The position numbers were made by a program, and so were the translations under genes. The notes beneath the pieces were generated by a model that ran no database searches, was not told the origin of the DNA, and saw nothing but the letters and a program-made list of their open reading frames with translations. Positions 1 to 9,543 of a stretch of 64,000 nucleotides of DNA are shown here, piece after piece; the stretch's first letter is position 1, and every line of letters starts with the position of its first letter. Source of the stretch: Cernens ardua (GTDB taxonomy: Bacteria > Pseudomonadota > Gammaproteobacteria > Pseudomonadales > Halomonadaceae); contig NZ_JBPCZH010000001.1 in NCBI RefSeq assembly GCF_051251085.1, forward strand, positions 434,001 through 498,000. Reading direction: 5' to 3'.

Positions 1-2
1 GC

Positions 3-908
3 GCAACTCAATCCCCCGGAGGGACGGGTGCCTTGCGATTAGCTGCCGATTTTATTCATGTCAATTTACCGGGTCGGGCCATCTGGCTATCAGACCCGAC
101 CTGGCCCAACCACATCGGTATTTTTGAAGCGGCAGGTATCAATATTCATCGCTATACCTATGTGAATGAAGATAACCGACTCGATTTCAATGGCATGTTG
201 GCTTCTCTGGAACATGCAAAGGAAGGCGATGTGGTATTGTTGCACGCCTGCTGCCATAACCCGACGGGCTTTGATTTAACCAATGATCAGTGGCAAACCC
301 TACTGAAGTTGGTACAGCGTAAAAAGCTACTTCCGCTGATCGATTTTGCTTACCAGGGTTTCGGTGATGGGCTGGAAGAGGATGCCTATGGCGTGCGTTT
401 GTTTGCTGAAACGCTGGATGAACTTATTGTGACAAGCTCCTGCTCCAAGAATTTTGGTATCTATCGTGAGCGTACCGGGGCATTCATTCTGGTCGCCAAG
501 GATGAAGAGCAAATGGAGAACGTACGTTCACAGGCCGCCATTACGGCGCGTGAGAATTACTCGAATCCGCCCGCCCATGGCGGCGCCGTTGTGGCTGAAA
601 TTCTCAACGATCCTGCCCTCAAGGCACAATGGATTGATGAAGTGAATGCCATGCGTGATCGCATTGCCACCCTACGTAAAAACTTTGTGGATGCTTTTGA
701 ACCCCATGGGCTCAAAGAGCGCTTCAACTTTATTCAGGATCAGCGTGGCATGTTCTCCTATACAGGCCTGACACCCGAGCAGGTAGAGCAGCTGAGAGAT
801 GACTTCGGCATTTATATGGTCAGCTCTGGGCGTGCCAATATTGCAGGGTTGAATACCGATCAGCTGGCATACGTTGCTGAGGCCTTTGCGAATGTAATCA
901 AGGGTTGA
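3..908 (+). CDS. Aromatic/aspartate aminotransferase (5' end outside window)
   Basis: PLP-dependent class I aminotransferase of the AspC/TyrB family, moving amino groups between aspartate or aromatic amino acids and 2-oxo acids. The frame is open from base 3, and the residues before the first in-window start codon (a TTG at 33) match the family motif QSPGGTGALR, so the true start lies to the left and about 100 residues are missing. The HNPTG motif is near codon 75 counted from base 33. The PLP lysine lies in SCSKNFG (bases 447-449). The final segment ends in a normal TGA. Sequence alone does not decide between AspC and TyrB specificity; aromatic aminotransferase is slightly favoured because such genes are common in this lineage. 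A LysR gene follows 38 bases later on the same strand. Confidence 0.88.
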   Translation, partial: ATQSPGGTGALRLAADFIHVNLPGRAIWLSDPTWPNHIGIFEAAGINIHRYTYVNEDNRLDFNGMLASLEHAKEGDVVLLHACCHNPTGFDLTNDQWQTLLKLVQRKKLLPLIDFAYQGFGDGLEEDAYGVRLFAETLDELIVTSSCSKNFGIYRERTGAFILVAKDEEQMENVRSQAAITARENYSNPPAHGGAVVAEILNDPALKAQWIDEVNAMRDRIATLRKNFVDAFEPHGLKERFNFIQDQRGMFSYTGLTPEQVEQLRDDFGIYMVSSGRANIAGLNTDQLAYVAEAFANVIKG

Positions 909-946
909 TTATACGCCCACCTATCAATATCAACAGGAGACTTGCG

Positions 947-1957
947 ATGGACAAGGCCTCACGGCTACTACTCTTCGCCGAAGTCGTGGAAGCAGGCAGC
1001 TTCACGCGTGCTGCAGACCATCGCAACGTCAATCGTTCGGTTATCTCCAAACAGATCAGTCAATTGGAAGAAGAGCTGAACGTGCGTTTATTCAATCGTT
1101 CAACGCGAAGTGTTTCCCTGACAGAGATCGGACAAACCTTGTATACGCATGCACTTAAAATGCGTGAGTCACTGGAAACAGTGGAAGAAGTGGCACAGGT
1201 GAGTCAAAGTGAACCACGGGGTACATTGAAGATATCGACGCCTACCAACTTTGGTCACCACATACTGCCACAGATCGTAAATGAGTATCTGAGGAAATTC
1301 CCCAAGGTGCGTGTGGACCTTAGGTTGGAAGATCATTTGGTAGACTTGATTGGCGGCGGATATGATTTGGCGATACGAATTACTCAGCCACGGGATTCTT
1401 CCCTGATTGCTCGCCCGGTAGCCAGAAACCGTACTCTTTTGGTTGCAGCACCACGCTTCATCGAACGCTATGGATTGCCCAATGACATTAATGAGCTGGT
1501 AACGAAACCCTCAGTAATGTATGTCCGTGAAGGGCTCCAGCGGGATAGTATCGACTATATTGGCAGCGATGGCATTTTGCATAAAGCTGAGCTGAATTCC
1601 AGGCTACGCGCTAATGACCCGGAAATTTTGCTGGCATCGGTATTGGAAGGGTTATGTTTTGCACTGATGCCCGCGTTTAGTGTCGGTGAAGCTGTGCGAA
1701 ACGGTCAGCTGGTCCCTTTGCTCCCTGATCTTCATCTGGTTCATCGCCCTGACATTCATATCGTCTACCCTCACCGCCAATTCCTTGCTCAAAAAACCCG
1801 TGGTTTTATTGAGTGTGTCAAACGTGTTATTGACAACAATCCGCCCATTTGGGAACGCGATATCGCCGGGTTCGAAAACATGTATGGCTATACGCAGGGT
1901 GAACCGCCGGCATTTCCTGAAAATCCGATTACACTCGGTGAGCACTCCCCTCTTTAA
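947..1957 (+). CDS. LysR-family transcriptional regulator (CrgA-like subgroup)
   Basis: Regulator with an N-terminal winged helix-turn-helix (about residues 1-60; GSFTRAAD and NRSVISKQISQLEEEL are typical) and a C-terminal periplasmic-binding-like effector domain. The ATG at 947 is chosen over the longer frame from 905 because CAGGAGA lies about ten bases before it and the protein then begins MDKASRLLLF, as is usual for this subgroup; 336 residues is slightly long. The C-terminal tail after residue 300 is not recognised. It lies downstream of the aminotransferase on the same strand, but this subgroup usually controls a divergent or distant gene, so the target is unknown. Confidence 0.88.
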   Translation: MDKASRLLLFAEVVEAGSFTRAADHRNVNRSVISKQISQLEEELNVRLFNRSTRSVSLTEIGQTLYTHALKMRESLETVEEVAQVSQSEPRGTLKISTPTNFGHHILPQIVNEYLRKFPKVRVDLRLEDHLVDLIGGGYDLAIRITQPRDSSLIARPVARNRTLLVAAPRFIERYGLPNDINELVTKPSVMYVREGLQRDSIDYIGSDGILHKAELNSRLRANDPEILLASVLEGLCFALMPAFSVGEAVRNGQLVPLLPDLHLVHRPDIHIVYPHRQFLAQKTRGFIECVKRVIDNNPPIWERDIAGFENMYGYTQGEPPAFPENPITLGEHSPL

Positions 1958-2150
1958 TCGTTACCATGAATACCTGTCCGACTAACTGATTTGCTGGATT
2001 TTAGCAGGGTCGGCTGCCGCTTCATCCCCCCTATTAAGGGGCACTGTTTATTTGTTTGAATCCAATGATGCTTTCAAGAGTTCACAGTTGAAGTAGCGTC
2101 TTTGTTACCAGGGAATGGTGAAAGAGACGTAATAGGATGTGGAATAGATA

Positions 2151-2174
2151 GAAAAGAAAAGAAAAGAAAAGAAA
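2151..2174. repeat. Pentanucleotide microsatellite (GAAAA)4-GAAA
   Basis: Four perfect GAAAA units followed by GAAA in the gap between the LysR gene and metZ. It lies outside any reading frame that I support, so length changes would not alter a protein. Pure short-unit tracts of this kind are slippage-prone. Confidence 0.85.
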
Positions 2175-2377
2175 CACGCCAATTCATACGTTGAACGTGT
2201 CAATGATAAAAATTAAATGAGAAGAGTATTCAATCAGAACTGAAGATCTGAAACGGATGATCCATATGGAGATGGGCACCGTACAGAGAAGGGAGGAGGA
2301 TAGATAAGCGCTAAGCAGAGATACCTCCGCAATAATAACTGTACTTAGCCGTAACTCTACTTATCCATCATCCCCCA

Positions 2378-2405
2378 AGCACATACACTCCGAGCACATA
2401 CACTC
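2378..2405. repeat. 13-base direct repeat, AGCACATACACTC x2
   Basis: Two identical 13-base copies at 2378-2390 and 2393-2405, separated by CG, giving a period of 15. They lie 37 bases from the metZ stop codon. Confidence 0.85.
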
Positions 2406-2441
2406 TTCGGTAGCATCGAAGAGCATTAAGGCAGGGCTGGC

Positions 2442-3638
2442 TCAGAGTTGTGAGAGTCCCCTTGATAGGTCTTTTTTGATATCTTCGACATCCTCCAGAC
2501 CTACAGCGAGACGAATCAAGCCCGGAGCGATACCTGCAGCCTCTTTCTGCTCGTCAGACAACTTCCCATGTGTCGTTGTCGCAGGCTGGGTGATAGTCGT
2601 TTTAGCATCCCCGAGATTGCCTGTAATGGACAAAATTTTGGTGGAATCGATCACTTTCCACGCACCTTCCTGACCACCCTTGACCACAAAGCCCAACACT
2701 GCTCCATAGCCTTTTTGTTGCTTAACAGCCAAGGCATGCTGGGGATGGCTTTCAAGCCCACTGTAGAATACCTTTTCGACGGCCGGCTGTTGCTCCAGCC
2801 ATTGGGCAAGTTCATCAGCATTTTGGCAGTGTGCCTTCATGCGCAAACTCAATGTTTCCAACCCTTTCAGGAATATCCAGGCGTTGAACGGACTGATGCT
2901 GGTACCACAGGTTCTGACAACACCGAAGACTTCATTCATTAAAGTCTCATCATTTCCCACCACAGCGCCACCAACAGCACGACCTTGCCCATCAATGTAT
3001 TTAGTAGCCGAATGGATAACAAAATCGGCACCAAAATCAAGCGGACGCTGCAAGATAGGTGTCAGGAAACAATTATCGATAACAACCTTGATATCATGCT
3101 TGTGTGCCAACTCGGACAAGGCAGTTATATCAACCAGTTCGGAAAGCGGATTAGAGGGGGTTTCCGCAAAAAACAACCTGGTTTTGGGCGTAATGGCGGC
3201 TTCCCATTGACCAAGATCGGACAGCTCGACATAACGCGTAGTGATGCCGAATTTTCCGAAATACTTGCTCAATAGACTGATCGTTGAACCAAATAAAGAC
3301 CGTGAAGCAACGATTTCATCACCAGCTTCAAGTACAGCAAGGCCCAGGCTGAGAATGGCACCCATGCCCGATCCAGTGGCTACAGCTCGCTTACCCCCTT
3401 CGAGTGCTGCCAAGCGACGTTCAAATGTTTGAATGGTAGGATTGCTGAAACGAGAGTAAACGTTCCCTGCTTCTTCACCGGAAAACTTCCGTGCGGCTTC
3501 AGCTGCACTTTCGTAGACGAAGCTAGAAGTCATGAAGATGGCGTCATTATGCTCTTGCTCATCAGTACGATACTGCCCTGCCCTAACGCCTAATGTCGCC
3601 GGGCCGAACTCTTCATCTTCAGGAAATTGAATACCCAT
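2442..3638 (-). CDS. metZ: O-succinylhomoserine sulfhydrylase
   Basis: Cys/Met-metabolism PLP enzyme that makes homocysteine directly from O-succinylhomoserine and sulfide. It has 398 residues, the usual length. The PLP lysine is K213 in HSATKYIDGQG, and SRFSNPT is present near residues 72-78. Assignment as MetZ rather than MetB or MetC rests on the family-like sequence and on its place directly downstream of purF, the arrangement in Pseudomonas. The start is preceded by AGAGG at a normal distance. It is separated from purF by 155 bases with a possible weak terminator, so it may have its own promoter. Confidence 0.9.
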   Translation of the reverse strand: MGIQFPEDEEFGPATLGVRAGQYRTDEQEHNDAIFMTSSFVYESAAEAARKFSGEEAGNVYSRFSNPTIQTFERRLAALEGGKRAVATGSGMGAILSLGLAVLEAGDEIVASRSLFGSTISLLSKYFGKFGITTRYVELSDLGQWEAAITPKTRLFFAETPSNPLSELVDITALSELAHKHDIKVVIDNCFLTPILQRPLDFGADFVIHSATKYIDGQGRAVGGAVVGNDETLMNEVFGVVRTCGTSISPFNAWIFLKGLETLSLRMKAHCQNADELAQWLEQQPAVEKVFYSGLESHPQHALAVKQQKGYGAVLGFVVKGGQEGAWKVIDSTKILSITGNLGDAKTTITQPATTTHGKLSDEQKEAAGIAPGLIRLAVGLEDVEDIKKDLSRGLSQL

Positions 3639-3709
3639 TCTATTTGCCTCTTGCTTCTTGCCATGACGATCGTGTTAACCGGTCATGGAGATTGGATCAC
3701 TAGAAAGGA

Positions 3710-3741
3710 AACGGGTGCTCATACCAATACATCAGCACCCG
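3710..3741 (-). terminator. Possible weak terminator between purF and metZ
   Basis: Inverted repeat CGGGTGCT (3712-3719) with AGCACCCG (3734-3741) and a 14-base loop. Read on the minus strand the stem is followed by TTTCCTTTC, a poor T-tract. It could partly uncouple metZ from purF. Confidence 0.4.
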
Positions 3742-3793
3742 AACATGCATATTTCACTACAAAAATGCTTGTGAATGAGCCAGGTGGTGCTCG

Positions 3794-5305
3794 CTACTCA
3801 TCCGAGCCGTCGTTATGCAACTCAAGTACGGCGCCACCTTCACGATGGCTTTTTGCCGAATCACTTCGCGAGGCTTCCAATACAGCCAGATAATCCGCGT
3901 CAATGTCGCCTGTAACGTATTTGCCGTCAAAAACGGAACAATCGAAGGCTGTCAACTCAGGATTGACTTCCATACAGGCAGCCTTTAAATCATCCAGATC
4001 CTGATAAACCAGACGATCCGCCCCAATGAGTTCACCTACTTCGTCCTCAGTACGGCCATGTCCGATCAATTCCATCGCAACAGGCATATCAATACCATAT
4101 ACGTTAGGGTAACGTACAGCAGGCGCCGCGGAAGCAAAGTAAACCTTTTTTGCACCGGCTTCACGCGCCATCTGAATGATCTCGTTGCAGGTTGTACCGC
4201 GGACGATGGAGTCATCCACCAATAACACGTTTTTGCCTTCGAACTCGATGTCGGCGGTGTTGAGCTTTTGACGCACGGATTTTTTGCGCATTGTTTGCCC
4301 GGGCATGATGAATGTGCGACCGATATAGCGATTCTTGATAAAGCCTTCACGATACGTCACACCCAGATGTTGGGCAAGCTCAAGCGCAGAGGTACGGCTA
4401 GTATCGGGGATAGGAATGACAACATCGATGTCATTATCCGCCCATTCACGCTGGATTTTTTCAGCCAGCTTTAACCCCATACGCATACGTGTTCTGTAGA
4501 CACTGGCACCATCAATAATGGAATCAGGGCGAGCAAGATACACATATTCAAAGATACAAGGCGTAAAGACGGGATTATCAACACAAGTTTGTGCATGAAG
4601 ATTGGATTCTTCATCGATCAGGATAGCCTCACCCGGCCCTATATCCCGAATAAGCTCAAAACCGGCAACATCCAGTGCCACGGATTCTGACGCAATCATG
4701 TATTCAGGCCCCTGGGGAGTGTCGCGTTTGCCAAAGACGACGGGGCGAATGCCATTGGGATCACGGAACGCCAACATCCCTAGCCCATTAATCAGGGCAA
4801 CGGCGGCATATCCACCCTCACATCGCTGGTAAACACGCGACATGGCAGAAAAAACTTCATTTGGCCCCGGCATGTGGCCTTCCTTGCTTAGCTCGTGCGC
4901 CAGCACGTTTACCAGCACTTCAGAATCCGAACTGGTATTAATGTGGCGTTGATCCGCACGGAAGAGTTGTTCCTGTAAGTCAGCAACGTTGGTCAGGTTA
5001 CCATTGTGGACCAATGCGATACCCAAGGGTGAATTGACGTAAAATGGCTGTGACTCTGCTTCGGAAGACGAACCCGCGGTAGGGTAACGTACATGCCCAA
5101 TGCCAATGTTGCCGGTCAGATGCTTCATGTGTCTTGTACGAATCACGTCGCGCACCATGCCATTTCCCTTGCGCAAGATGAAATGACCTTCATCCAGAGT
5201 CACCATGCCAGCGGCGTCCTGCCCACGGTGTTGAAGCACAGTCAAGGCGTCATATAGCACCTGGTTTACCATGGAATGGGCTACCAACCCTACGATACCG
5301 CACAT
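3794..5305 (-). CDS. purF: Amidophosphoribosyltransferase
   Basis: First committed enzyme of purine synthesis: moves the glutamine amide nitrogen onto PRPP to give phosphoribosylamine. It begins MCGIVG, so Cys2 becomes the N-terminal nucleophile after Met removal. The glutaminase domain spans about residues 1-235 and the phosphoribosyltransferase domain about 255-470, with the PRPP loop LLVDDSIVRGTT at 361-372. Its 503 residues match the family. GAGGAAA lies before the ATG. cvpA ends 12 bases upstream, the conserved cvpA-purF pairing. Confidence 0.97.
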   Translation of the reverse strand: MCGIVGLVAHSMVNQVLYDALTVLQHRGQDAAGMVTLDEGHFILRKGNGMVRDVIRTRHMKHLTGNIGIGHVRYPTAGSSSEAESQPFYVNSPLGIALVHNGNLTNVADLQEQLFRADQRHINTSSDSEVLVNVLAHELSKEGHMPGPNEVFSAMSRVYQRCEGGYAAVALINGLGMLAFRDPNGIRPVVFGKRDTPQGPEYMIASESVALDVAGFELIRDIGPGEAILIDEESNLHAQTCVDNPVFTPCIFEYVYLARPDSIIDGASVYRTRMRMGLKLAEKIQREWADNDIDVVIPIPDTSRTSALELAQHLGVTYREGFIKNRYIGRTFIMPGQTMRKKSVRQKLNTADIEFEGKNVLLVDDSIVRGTTCNEIIQMAREAGAKKVYFASAAPAVRYPNVYGIDMPVAMELIGHGRTEDEVGELIGADRLVYQDLDDLKAACMEVNPELTAFDCSVFDGKYVTGDIDADYLAVLEASRSDSAKSHREGGAVLELHNDGSDE

Positions 5306-5317
5306 CGTATTATTTCC

Positions 5318-5974
5318 TCACTGTTGGGAAGAGGCGTCGATCGACTCGACAGGTGCAGATGAGCCCGCTTGAGAAGAGCTCCCCTGCGATTGGAAACGTG
5401 TCATTGAAGATTGCTGTTGCTCGAAAAGGTCTTGTTTTGATTGTTCTGGAACTAGCGGTTCCTGACCACTTTGTGCAGGCAGTGCTACTCCCCCTGCCTG
5501 TTCGAGCTGACGGTATTGCTGATATAACACACTCTGTAATGACATGACACTCGGGCGAAATACGGACTGCTGCCAGGCGGGTATGCTGGAAAAGGGGGTG
5601 GCTGGTATCACGATGCCCACAATAGCCAGTACAACCAATCCCTTTATGGCACCAAACACACCACCGAGCAGACGGTTGAAGCTTCCCATACCAACCCAAC
5701 TGACAAGCGCATTAAGCAACTTGATACAAAACCCGCCGAGGATAAAGACCACGAAAGCCACAATAACGAACCCAACCACCATACGGATGACGGGGTTCGT
5801 TATGCTGTCATGAAAAAACTCGCCGACTTGCACGCAGAAGGCCCGAGCAACCAGGAGTGCGATAATCCACACAACCAACCCAAGGCCTTCGCGAATCAGA
5901 CCACGTACCATTCCCATCAATACGCACAGAGCTAGAATGGCAACAAAGATCCAATCAAGCCACGTCAATGTCAT
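5318..5974 (-). CDS. cvpA: CvpA family membrane protein
   Basis: Inner-membrane protein named for its need in colicin V production in E. coli; its molecular role is unclear. Four hydrophobic segments lie at about residues 5-25, 28-48, 60-85 and 98-122, followed by a Gln/Ser-rich hydrophilic tail of about 90 residues. It sits between dedD and purF as in most gammaproteobacteria. Its ATG overlaps the dedD stop by four bases (TCAT at 5971-5974 on the plus strand), suggesting translational coupling. Confidence 0.93.
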   Translation of the reverse strand: MTLTWLDWIFVAILALCVLMGMVRGLIREGLGLVVWIIALLVARAFCVQVGEFFHDSITNPVIRMVVGFVIVAFVVFILGGFCIKLLNALVSWVGMGSFNRLLGGVFGAIKGLVVLAIVGIVIPATPFSSIPAWQQSVFRPSVMSLQSVLYQQYRQLEQAGGVALPAQSGQEPLVPEQSKQDLFEQQQSSMTRFQSQGSSSQAGSSAPVESIDASSQQ

Positions 5975-6966
5975 TCACTGGTTCCACGTACAACAAAGCC
6001 ATTGGTGTTGGCTTTTTGTTGAAGTTGCTGACGAGCACTTTCACCCGCCGCTGAACTACTGAAAGGCCCAACCATGACAACTTTATTGGCACCACGTGAA
6101 ATCTGGTAGGCACTGAAACCCATTGCACGCAGACGAGCCGTCAGGCGCACCGCATTGTCACGATCCTGAAAACTACCCACCTGAACAGACCATTGAGCTG
6201 AACCACTTGCATGAGTCGGAGCACTTGCATGTGCAGATGAGCTCGAATGTCCATAGCGATCAGCGGCTGCCATGATCGGGTCCTGAGACGATGCAGAACT
6301 GGTATGGGCTGGCTGCGGAGCTTTATGCGCAGGTGCGGGCGTGTGATTGCCGGACGGAGTGGAAGTCGTCGCACGACTCGTATTGGACGAATGCTGTGGC
6401 GCAGGACGAGGTGCTGTCTGAACTGGTGCCTGATGATGCACCGGCGCCGGGTTGGAATGATGCTGAATCACCGGCGCGGGCTGGGGAGCCTGGGTGACTG
6501 TCTGCTGGGGGGCAGAATTCGACTGTCCACTGTATTGATTATAGCTGCCTGACTGGGATGCATTCCCCTGAGAATCGCCCGCTGACTGATTAATCGGCTG
6601 GGGGCCTTTTGAGCCCGGCAACAATTGGTTGTACTGGGAAACAGAGGTACTGTCCGAACTACCATTATTCGGATTGCTGACGGAACCGTCATTGGTTCCA
6701 TTTGCATTCACGCCAGAGCCATTGGATGAATTGCCATTGGAACCGGAGTTCTCAGTCGGCTGGCTACCATTACCTTCAGCCCCTTGCTGACCTGACTGAG
6801 CACCCTGGGTGTTCTGATCAGGTACATTTATAGGCTGTTGGTTGATTGTCATCTGGGGAGCTTGCCCCCCTTTCTTGTGAGAACCAAAAAACATCGGCAC
6901 GATAATGATGGCCAGTGCAATCAAAATGACTGCGCCAATGATCTTTTCCCGCGTACCATATTTCAT
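5971..6966 (-). CDS. dedD: SPOR-domain cell-division protein (DedD-like)
   Basis: Single-pass inner-membrane protein expected to bind denuded septal peptidoglycan through a C-terminal SPOR domain. A short basic N-terminus is followed by one membrane segment (about residues 9-27). A very long Asn/Gln/Gly/Ser/Pro/His-rich linker runs from about 30 to 250, and the SPOR domain covers about 255-331 (WSVQVGSFQDRDNA, then a phenylalanine-rich end). At 331 residues it is longer than E. coli DedD because of the linker. It lies between folC and cvpA and overlaps cvpA. Confidence 0.87.
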   Translation of the reverse strand: MKYGTREKIIGAVILIALAIIIVPMFFGSHKKGGQAPQMTINQQPINVPDQNTQGAQSGQQGAEGNGSQPTENSGSNGNSSNGSGVNANGTNDGSVSNPNNGSSDSTSVSQYNQLLPGSKGPQPINQSAGDSQGNASQSGSYNQYSGQSNSAPQQTVTQAPQPAPVIQHHSNPAPVHHQAPVQTAPRPAPQHSSNTSRATTSTPSGNHTPAPAHKAPQPAHTSSASSQDPIMAAADRYGHSSSSAHASAPTHASGSAQWSVQVGSFQDRDNAVRLTARLRAMGFSAYQISRGANKVVMVGPFSSSAAGESARQQLQQKANTNGFVVRGTSE

Positions 6967-6983
6967 CCGCTTACTCCTTGCTT

Positions 6984-8321
6984 TTAAGAAGGCGATATTT
7001 CACGCGCTTCGAGCCACTCCAATGCTGCGGTCACGGTCAGAAAAGAACCGCATACTAGAATATCCGTATCTGCCCATTCAGGCATTTCTTGAATGTCATC
7101 CAGCGCTTTAGAGACACTTTCACTCACGCCAATGACTTTACCACCTTGTGCCTTTACCAGTTTGGCCAGATCCTCGCCGCTACGCGCACGAGGGCCCTTT
7201 ACACCGGCACAGTACCAACCCTGGATTACATCATTTAGTTCGGCAACGACGCCTTCAGCATCCTTGTCGCCCAGCATAGCCAACACAGCAATGCGTTCAA
7301 CAGGGGATTGGCTTTGTGGCGCTAAAACATCGGATTTCAGTTGCGTTGCTATATAGTGGGCTGCATGAGGGTTATGTGCAACATCGAGAATCCATCGATC
7401 GATACGCTGCAGGCGCCCCGGGAGCGAAATTTCAGCAAAGGCACGAGATACCGTATCAGCTTCAAGATCAATATCGAGAAAACTCAATGCCTGCAGGGCC
7501 GAAGCCGCATTATCCAACGGTAAGCCGGGTTGAGCCAACGAAATGAGCTCCAACACTTTGGATGATGCTGAGATACCCTGCCATGACCAGTTGCGAGCCG
7601 CATGTGAGGGCGTATCAACGCGATAATCAAACTCGACACCCAACTCGGCAACAGACTGAACACCCAGCGCTTCTGCATGCGCACGAACACTGGCTGGTAG
7701 CTCACGACTGCCCAGTACGGCGCAACCACTCGCTCGCATGATACCGGCTTTCTCGCGTCCGATCACAGAAAGATCAGAGCCTAGATATTCTGCGTGATCC
7801 AAACCAATGGTGGTTACCACTGAGACATCGGCATCGAACAGATTGACGGCATCCAGGCGCCCACCCAAACCAACTTCCATAATGGCAATATCAGGGGCAG
7901 CTTGACGGATCAAAAGCGCGGCTGCGAGAGTACCCACCTCAAAATAACTAAGGCTGACAGCCGGAGCCTCCAAACGCGCCTTTTCGATGATCTCAAAGGC
8001 ATCAATCAACTGTTTGTCGCTGGCTTCTTCCCCATTAATGCGAACACGTTCGTTATAGCGAAGAAGGTGCGGTGACGTGTAAGTCACACTACTAAGCCCA
8101 TGTGCTCGTGCACATGCGTCTATCATGGCAACTGTTGATCCTTTGCCATTGGTACCTGCGACCGTGACAACTCGTGGAGCCAAGCGCTCGGCAAGCAAGC
8201 CAAGACGCTCAGCTACGAGAGTCAAACGATCAAGCCCTAAATCAATGACCACAGGGTGCTGTGCGGAAAGACGATCAAGCCAATCTTCCAACGTTCCCGG
8301 TGACAAGTCATTGGTCGACAT
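6984..8321 (-). CDS. folC: Dihydrofolate synthase / folylpolyglutamate synthase
   Basis: Bifunctional ligase that adds glutamate to dihydropteroate and to folates. Mur-ligase fold, 445 residues. The P-loop VAGTNGKGST is at about 54-63, and the FEVGTLAA and MEVGLGGRLDAVN segments are present. The C-terminal ligase domain has the DVAHNPHA motif. It starts six bases after the accD stop and ends 17 bases before dedD, so it is part of the accD-folC-dedD-cvpA-purF transcription unit. Confidence 0.96.
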   Translation of the reverse strand: MSTNDLSPGTLEDWLDRLSAQHPVVIDLGLDRLTLVAERLGLLAERLAPRVVTVAGTNGKGSTVAMIDACARAHGLSSVTYTSPHLLRYNERVRINGEEASDKQLIDAFEIIEKARLEAPAVSLSYFEVGTLAAALLIRQAAPDIAIMEVGLGGRLDAVNLFDADVSVVTTIGLDHAEYLGSDLSVIGREKAGIMRASGCAVLGSRELPASVRAHAEALGVQSVAELGVEFDYRVDTPSHAARNWSWQGISASSKVLELISLAQPGLPLDNAASALQALSFLDIDLEADTVSRAFAEISLPGRLQRIDRWILDVAHNPHAAHYIATQLKSDVLAPQSQSPVERIAVLAMLGDKDAEGVVAELNDVIQGWYCAGVKGPRARSGEDLAKLVKAQGGKVIGVSESVSKALDDIQEMPEWADTDILVCGSFLTVTAALEWLEAREISPS

Positions 8322-8327
8322 CAGGGA

Positions 8328-9317
8328 TTATTCCCCACCTTGGGTATGAGTACTGTTTGTAGAAGGCGTATTCGACTGGGCGATGTCCGTATCACTGGGA
8401 GACACCTCCTCCAATAGCACTTCGCCAGACCATTCACTGTCAGTATCGGCGGGCTCGACAGATGGCTGATGCGTCATCTTGCGCAAAATACGATCCAGAG
8501 TGCCTTTCATCTCGCCACGTTTAATGATCATGTCGATCGTGCCGTGCTCAAGCAGGTATTCACTACGCTGGAAACCCTCCGGGAGTTTTTCTCGCACAGT
8601 CTGCTCGATAACACGAGGGCCAGCAAACCCGATCAGGGCATTGGGCTCAGCTACGTTAATGTCGCCCAACATGGCCAGTGAAGCCGATACACCACCAAAC
8701 ACAGGATCAGTCAGTACAGAGACGTAGGGAACACCCGCAAGCTTGAGCCTTTCCAATGCGGCAGAAGTCTTGGCCATCTGCATCAGGGAGAACAGGGCTT
8801 CCTGCATACGGGCACCACCACTGGCAGAGAAGCACACCAGAGGAATACGATTTTCAAGTGCTACCTCGGCTGCATGAGCAAATTTCTCGCCAACCACACT
8901 CCCCATGGAACCGCCAATGAAATTGAACTCAAAGGCAACGGCAACAATATCCAGCCCATTAAGGCGTCCGCGCATGGAGATAAGCGCGTCATTTTCACCC
9001 GTGCTCTTCTGAGCCGCAGAAAGGCGATCCTTGTAACGCTTGGAGTCCTTGAATTTAAGGCGATCAACAGGCATCAGATCAGCCTGCAACTCCTCGCGCC
9101 CGTCCTCATCGAGGAACCATTCAAGGCGGGCACGCGCGCCCATTCGCATATGGTGACCGCATTTAGGGCAAACGTTGTCGTGACTCTCAAGATCAGGCTT
9201 GTAGAGTACAGCCTCACACTTCGGGCACTTGATCCAAAGGCCATCAGGGATGCTCTGACGGCGATCATCGCGTCGTGTACGACCGATGGTAGGTACTATT
9301 CTGTCCAGCCAGCTCAT
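8328..9317 (-). CDS. accD: Acetyl-CoA carboxylase carboxyltransferase subunit beta
   Basis: Carboxyltransferase beta subunit, which with AccA makes malonyl-CoA for fatty acid synthesis. The start is set at 9317, giving MSWLDRIVPTI, rather than the longer frame to 9371, because this is the conserved family N-terminus and AAGGAT lies upstream. The zinc ribbon uses C31, C34, C50 and C53. The crotonase-like core contains CFSASGGARMQEA. An acidic Ser/Thr-rich tail of about 45 residues follows the core. 329 residues. Confidence 0.96.
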   Translation of the reverse strand: MSWLDRIVPTIGRTRRDDRRQSIPDGLWIKCPKCEAVLYKPDLESHDNVCPKCGHHMRMGARARLEWFLDEDGREELQADLMPVDRLKFKDSKRYKDRLSAAQKSTGENDALISMRGRLNGLDIVAVAFEFNFIGGSMGSVVGEKFAHAAEVALENRIPLVCFSASGGARMQEALFSLMQMAKTSAALERLKLAGVPYVSVLTDPVFGGVSASLAMLGDINVAEPNALIGFAGPRVIEQTVREKLPEGFQRSEYLLEHGTIDMIIKRGEMKGTLDRILRKMTHQPSVEPADTDSEWSGEVLLEEVSPSDTDIAQSNTPSTNSTHTQGGE

Positions 9318-9492
9318 GAACTGTGGATATCCTTGAAAACGGTGTAGGCTTCGTATATCAACGAAGCACATGAAATGAAGCGCAGCCTACATGTTTTTCA
9401 ATACAGATGTAAGTGCATGCGCATAGTGTAACTGGGTCAGACACTAAAGTGGTAGTCCTGACGACCACCTATCTTTCTACTAATCCTATCCT

Positions 9493-9543
9493 TGTACTGA
9501 CCCTACTTTGTACCGACCCTACTATTTTGTATCGACCCTACTA
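9493..9543. repeat. 16-base imperfect tandem repeat overlapping the trpF stop codon
   Basis: Three copies of TGTACYGACCCTACTW-like units at 9493-9508, 9509-9524 and, after TTT, 9528-9543. Each copy differs from the next at two or three positions. The last copy contains the trpF stop codon (CTA at 9541-9543), and a TGTA just beyond looks like the start of a fourth unit. Confidence 0.8.

Larger units (their letters stand above)
1958..2441. other. Gene-free gap between LysR gene and metZ 3' end
   Basis: A 484-base space between convergent genes. No convincing ORF or RNA was seen. It holds a GAAAA pentamer run and a 13-base direct repeat, described separately. A hairpin (CTCTTCG at 2403-2409 with CGAAGAG at 2417-2423) lies just past the metZ stop but has no T-tract, so it is at best a weak terminator. 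Confidence 0.6.
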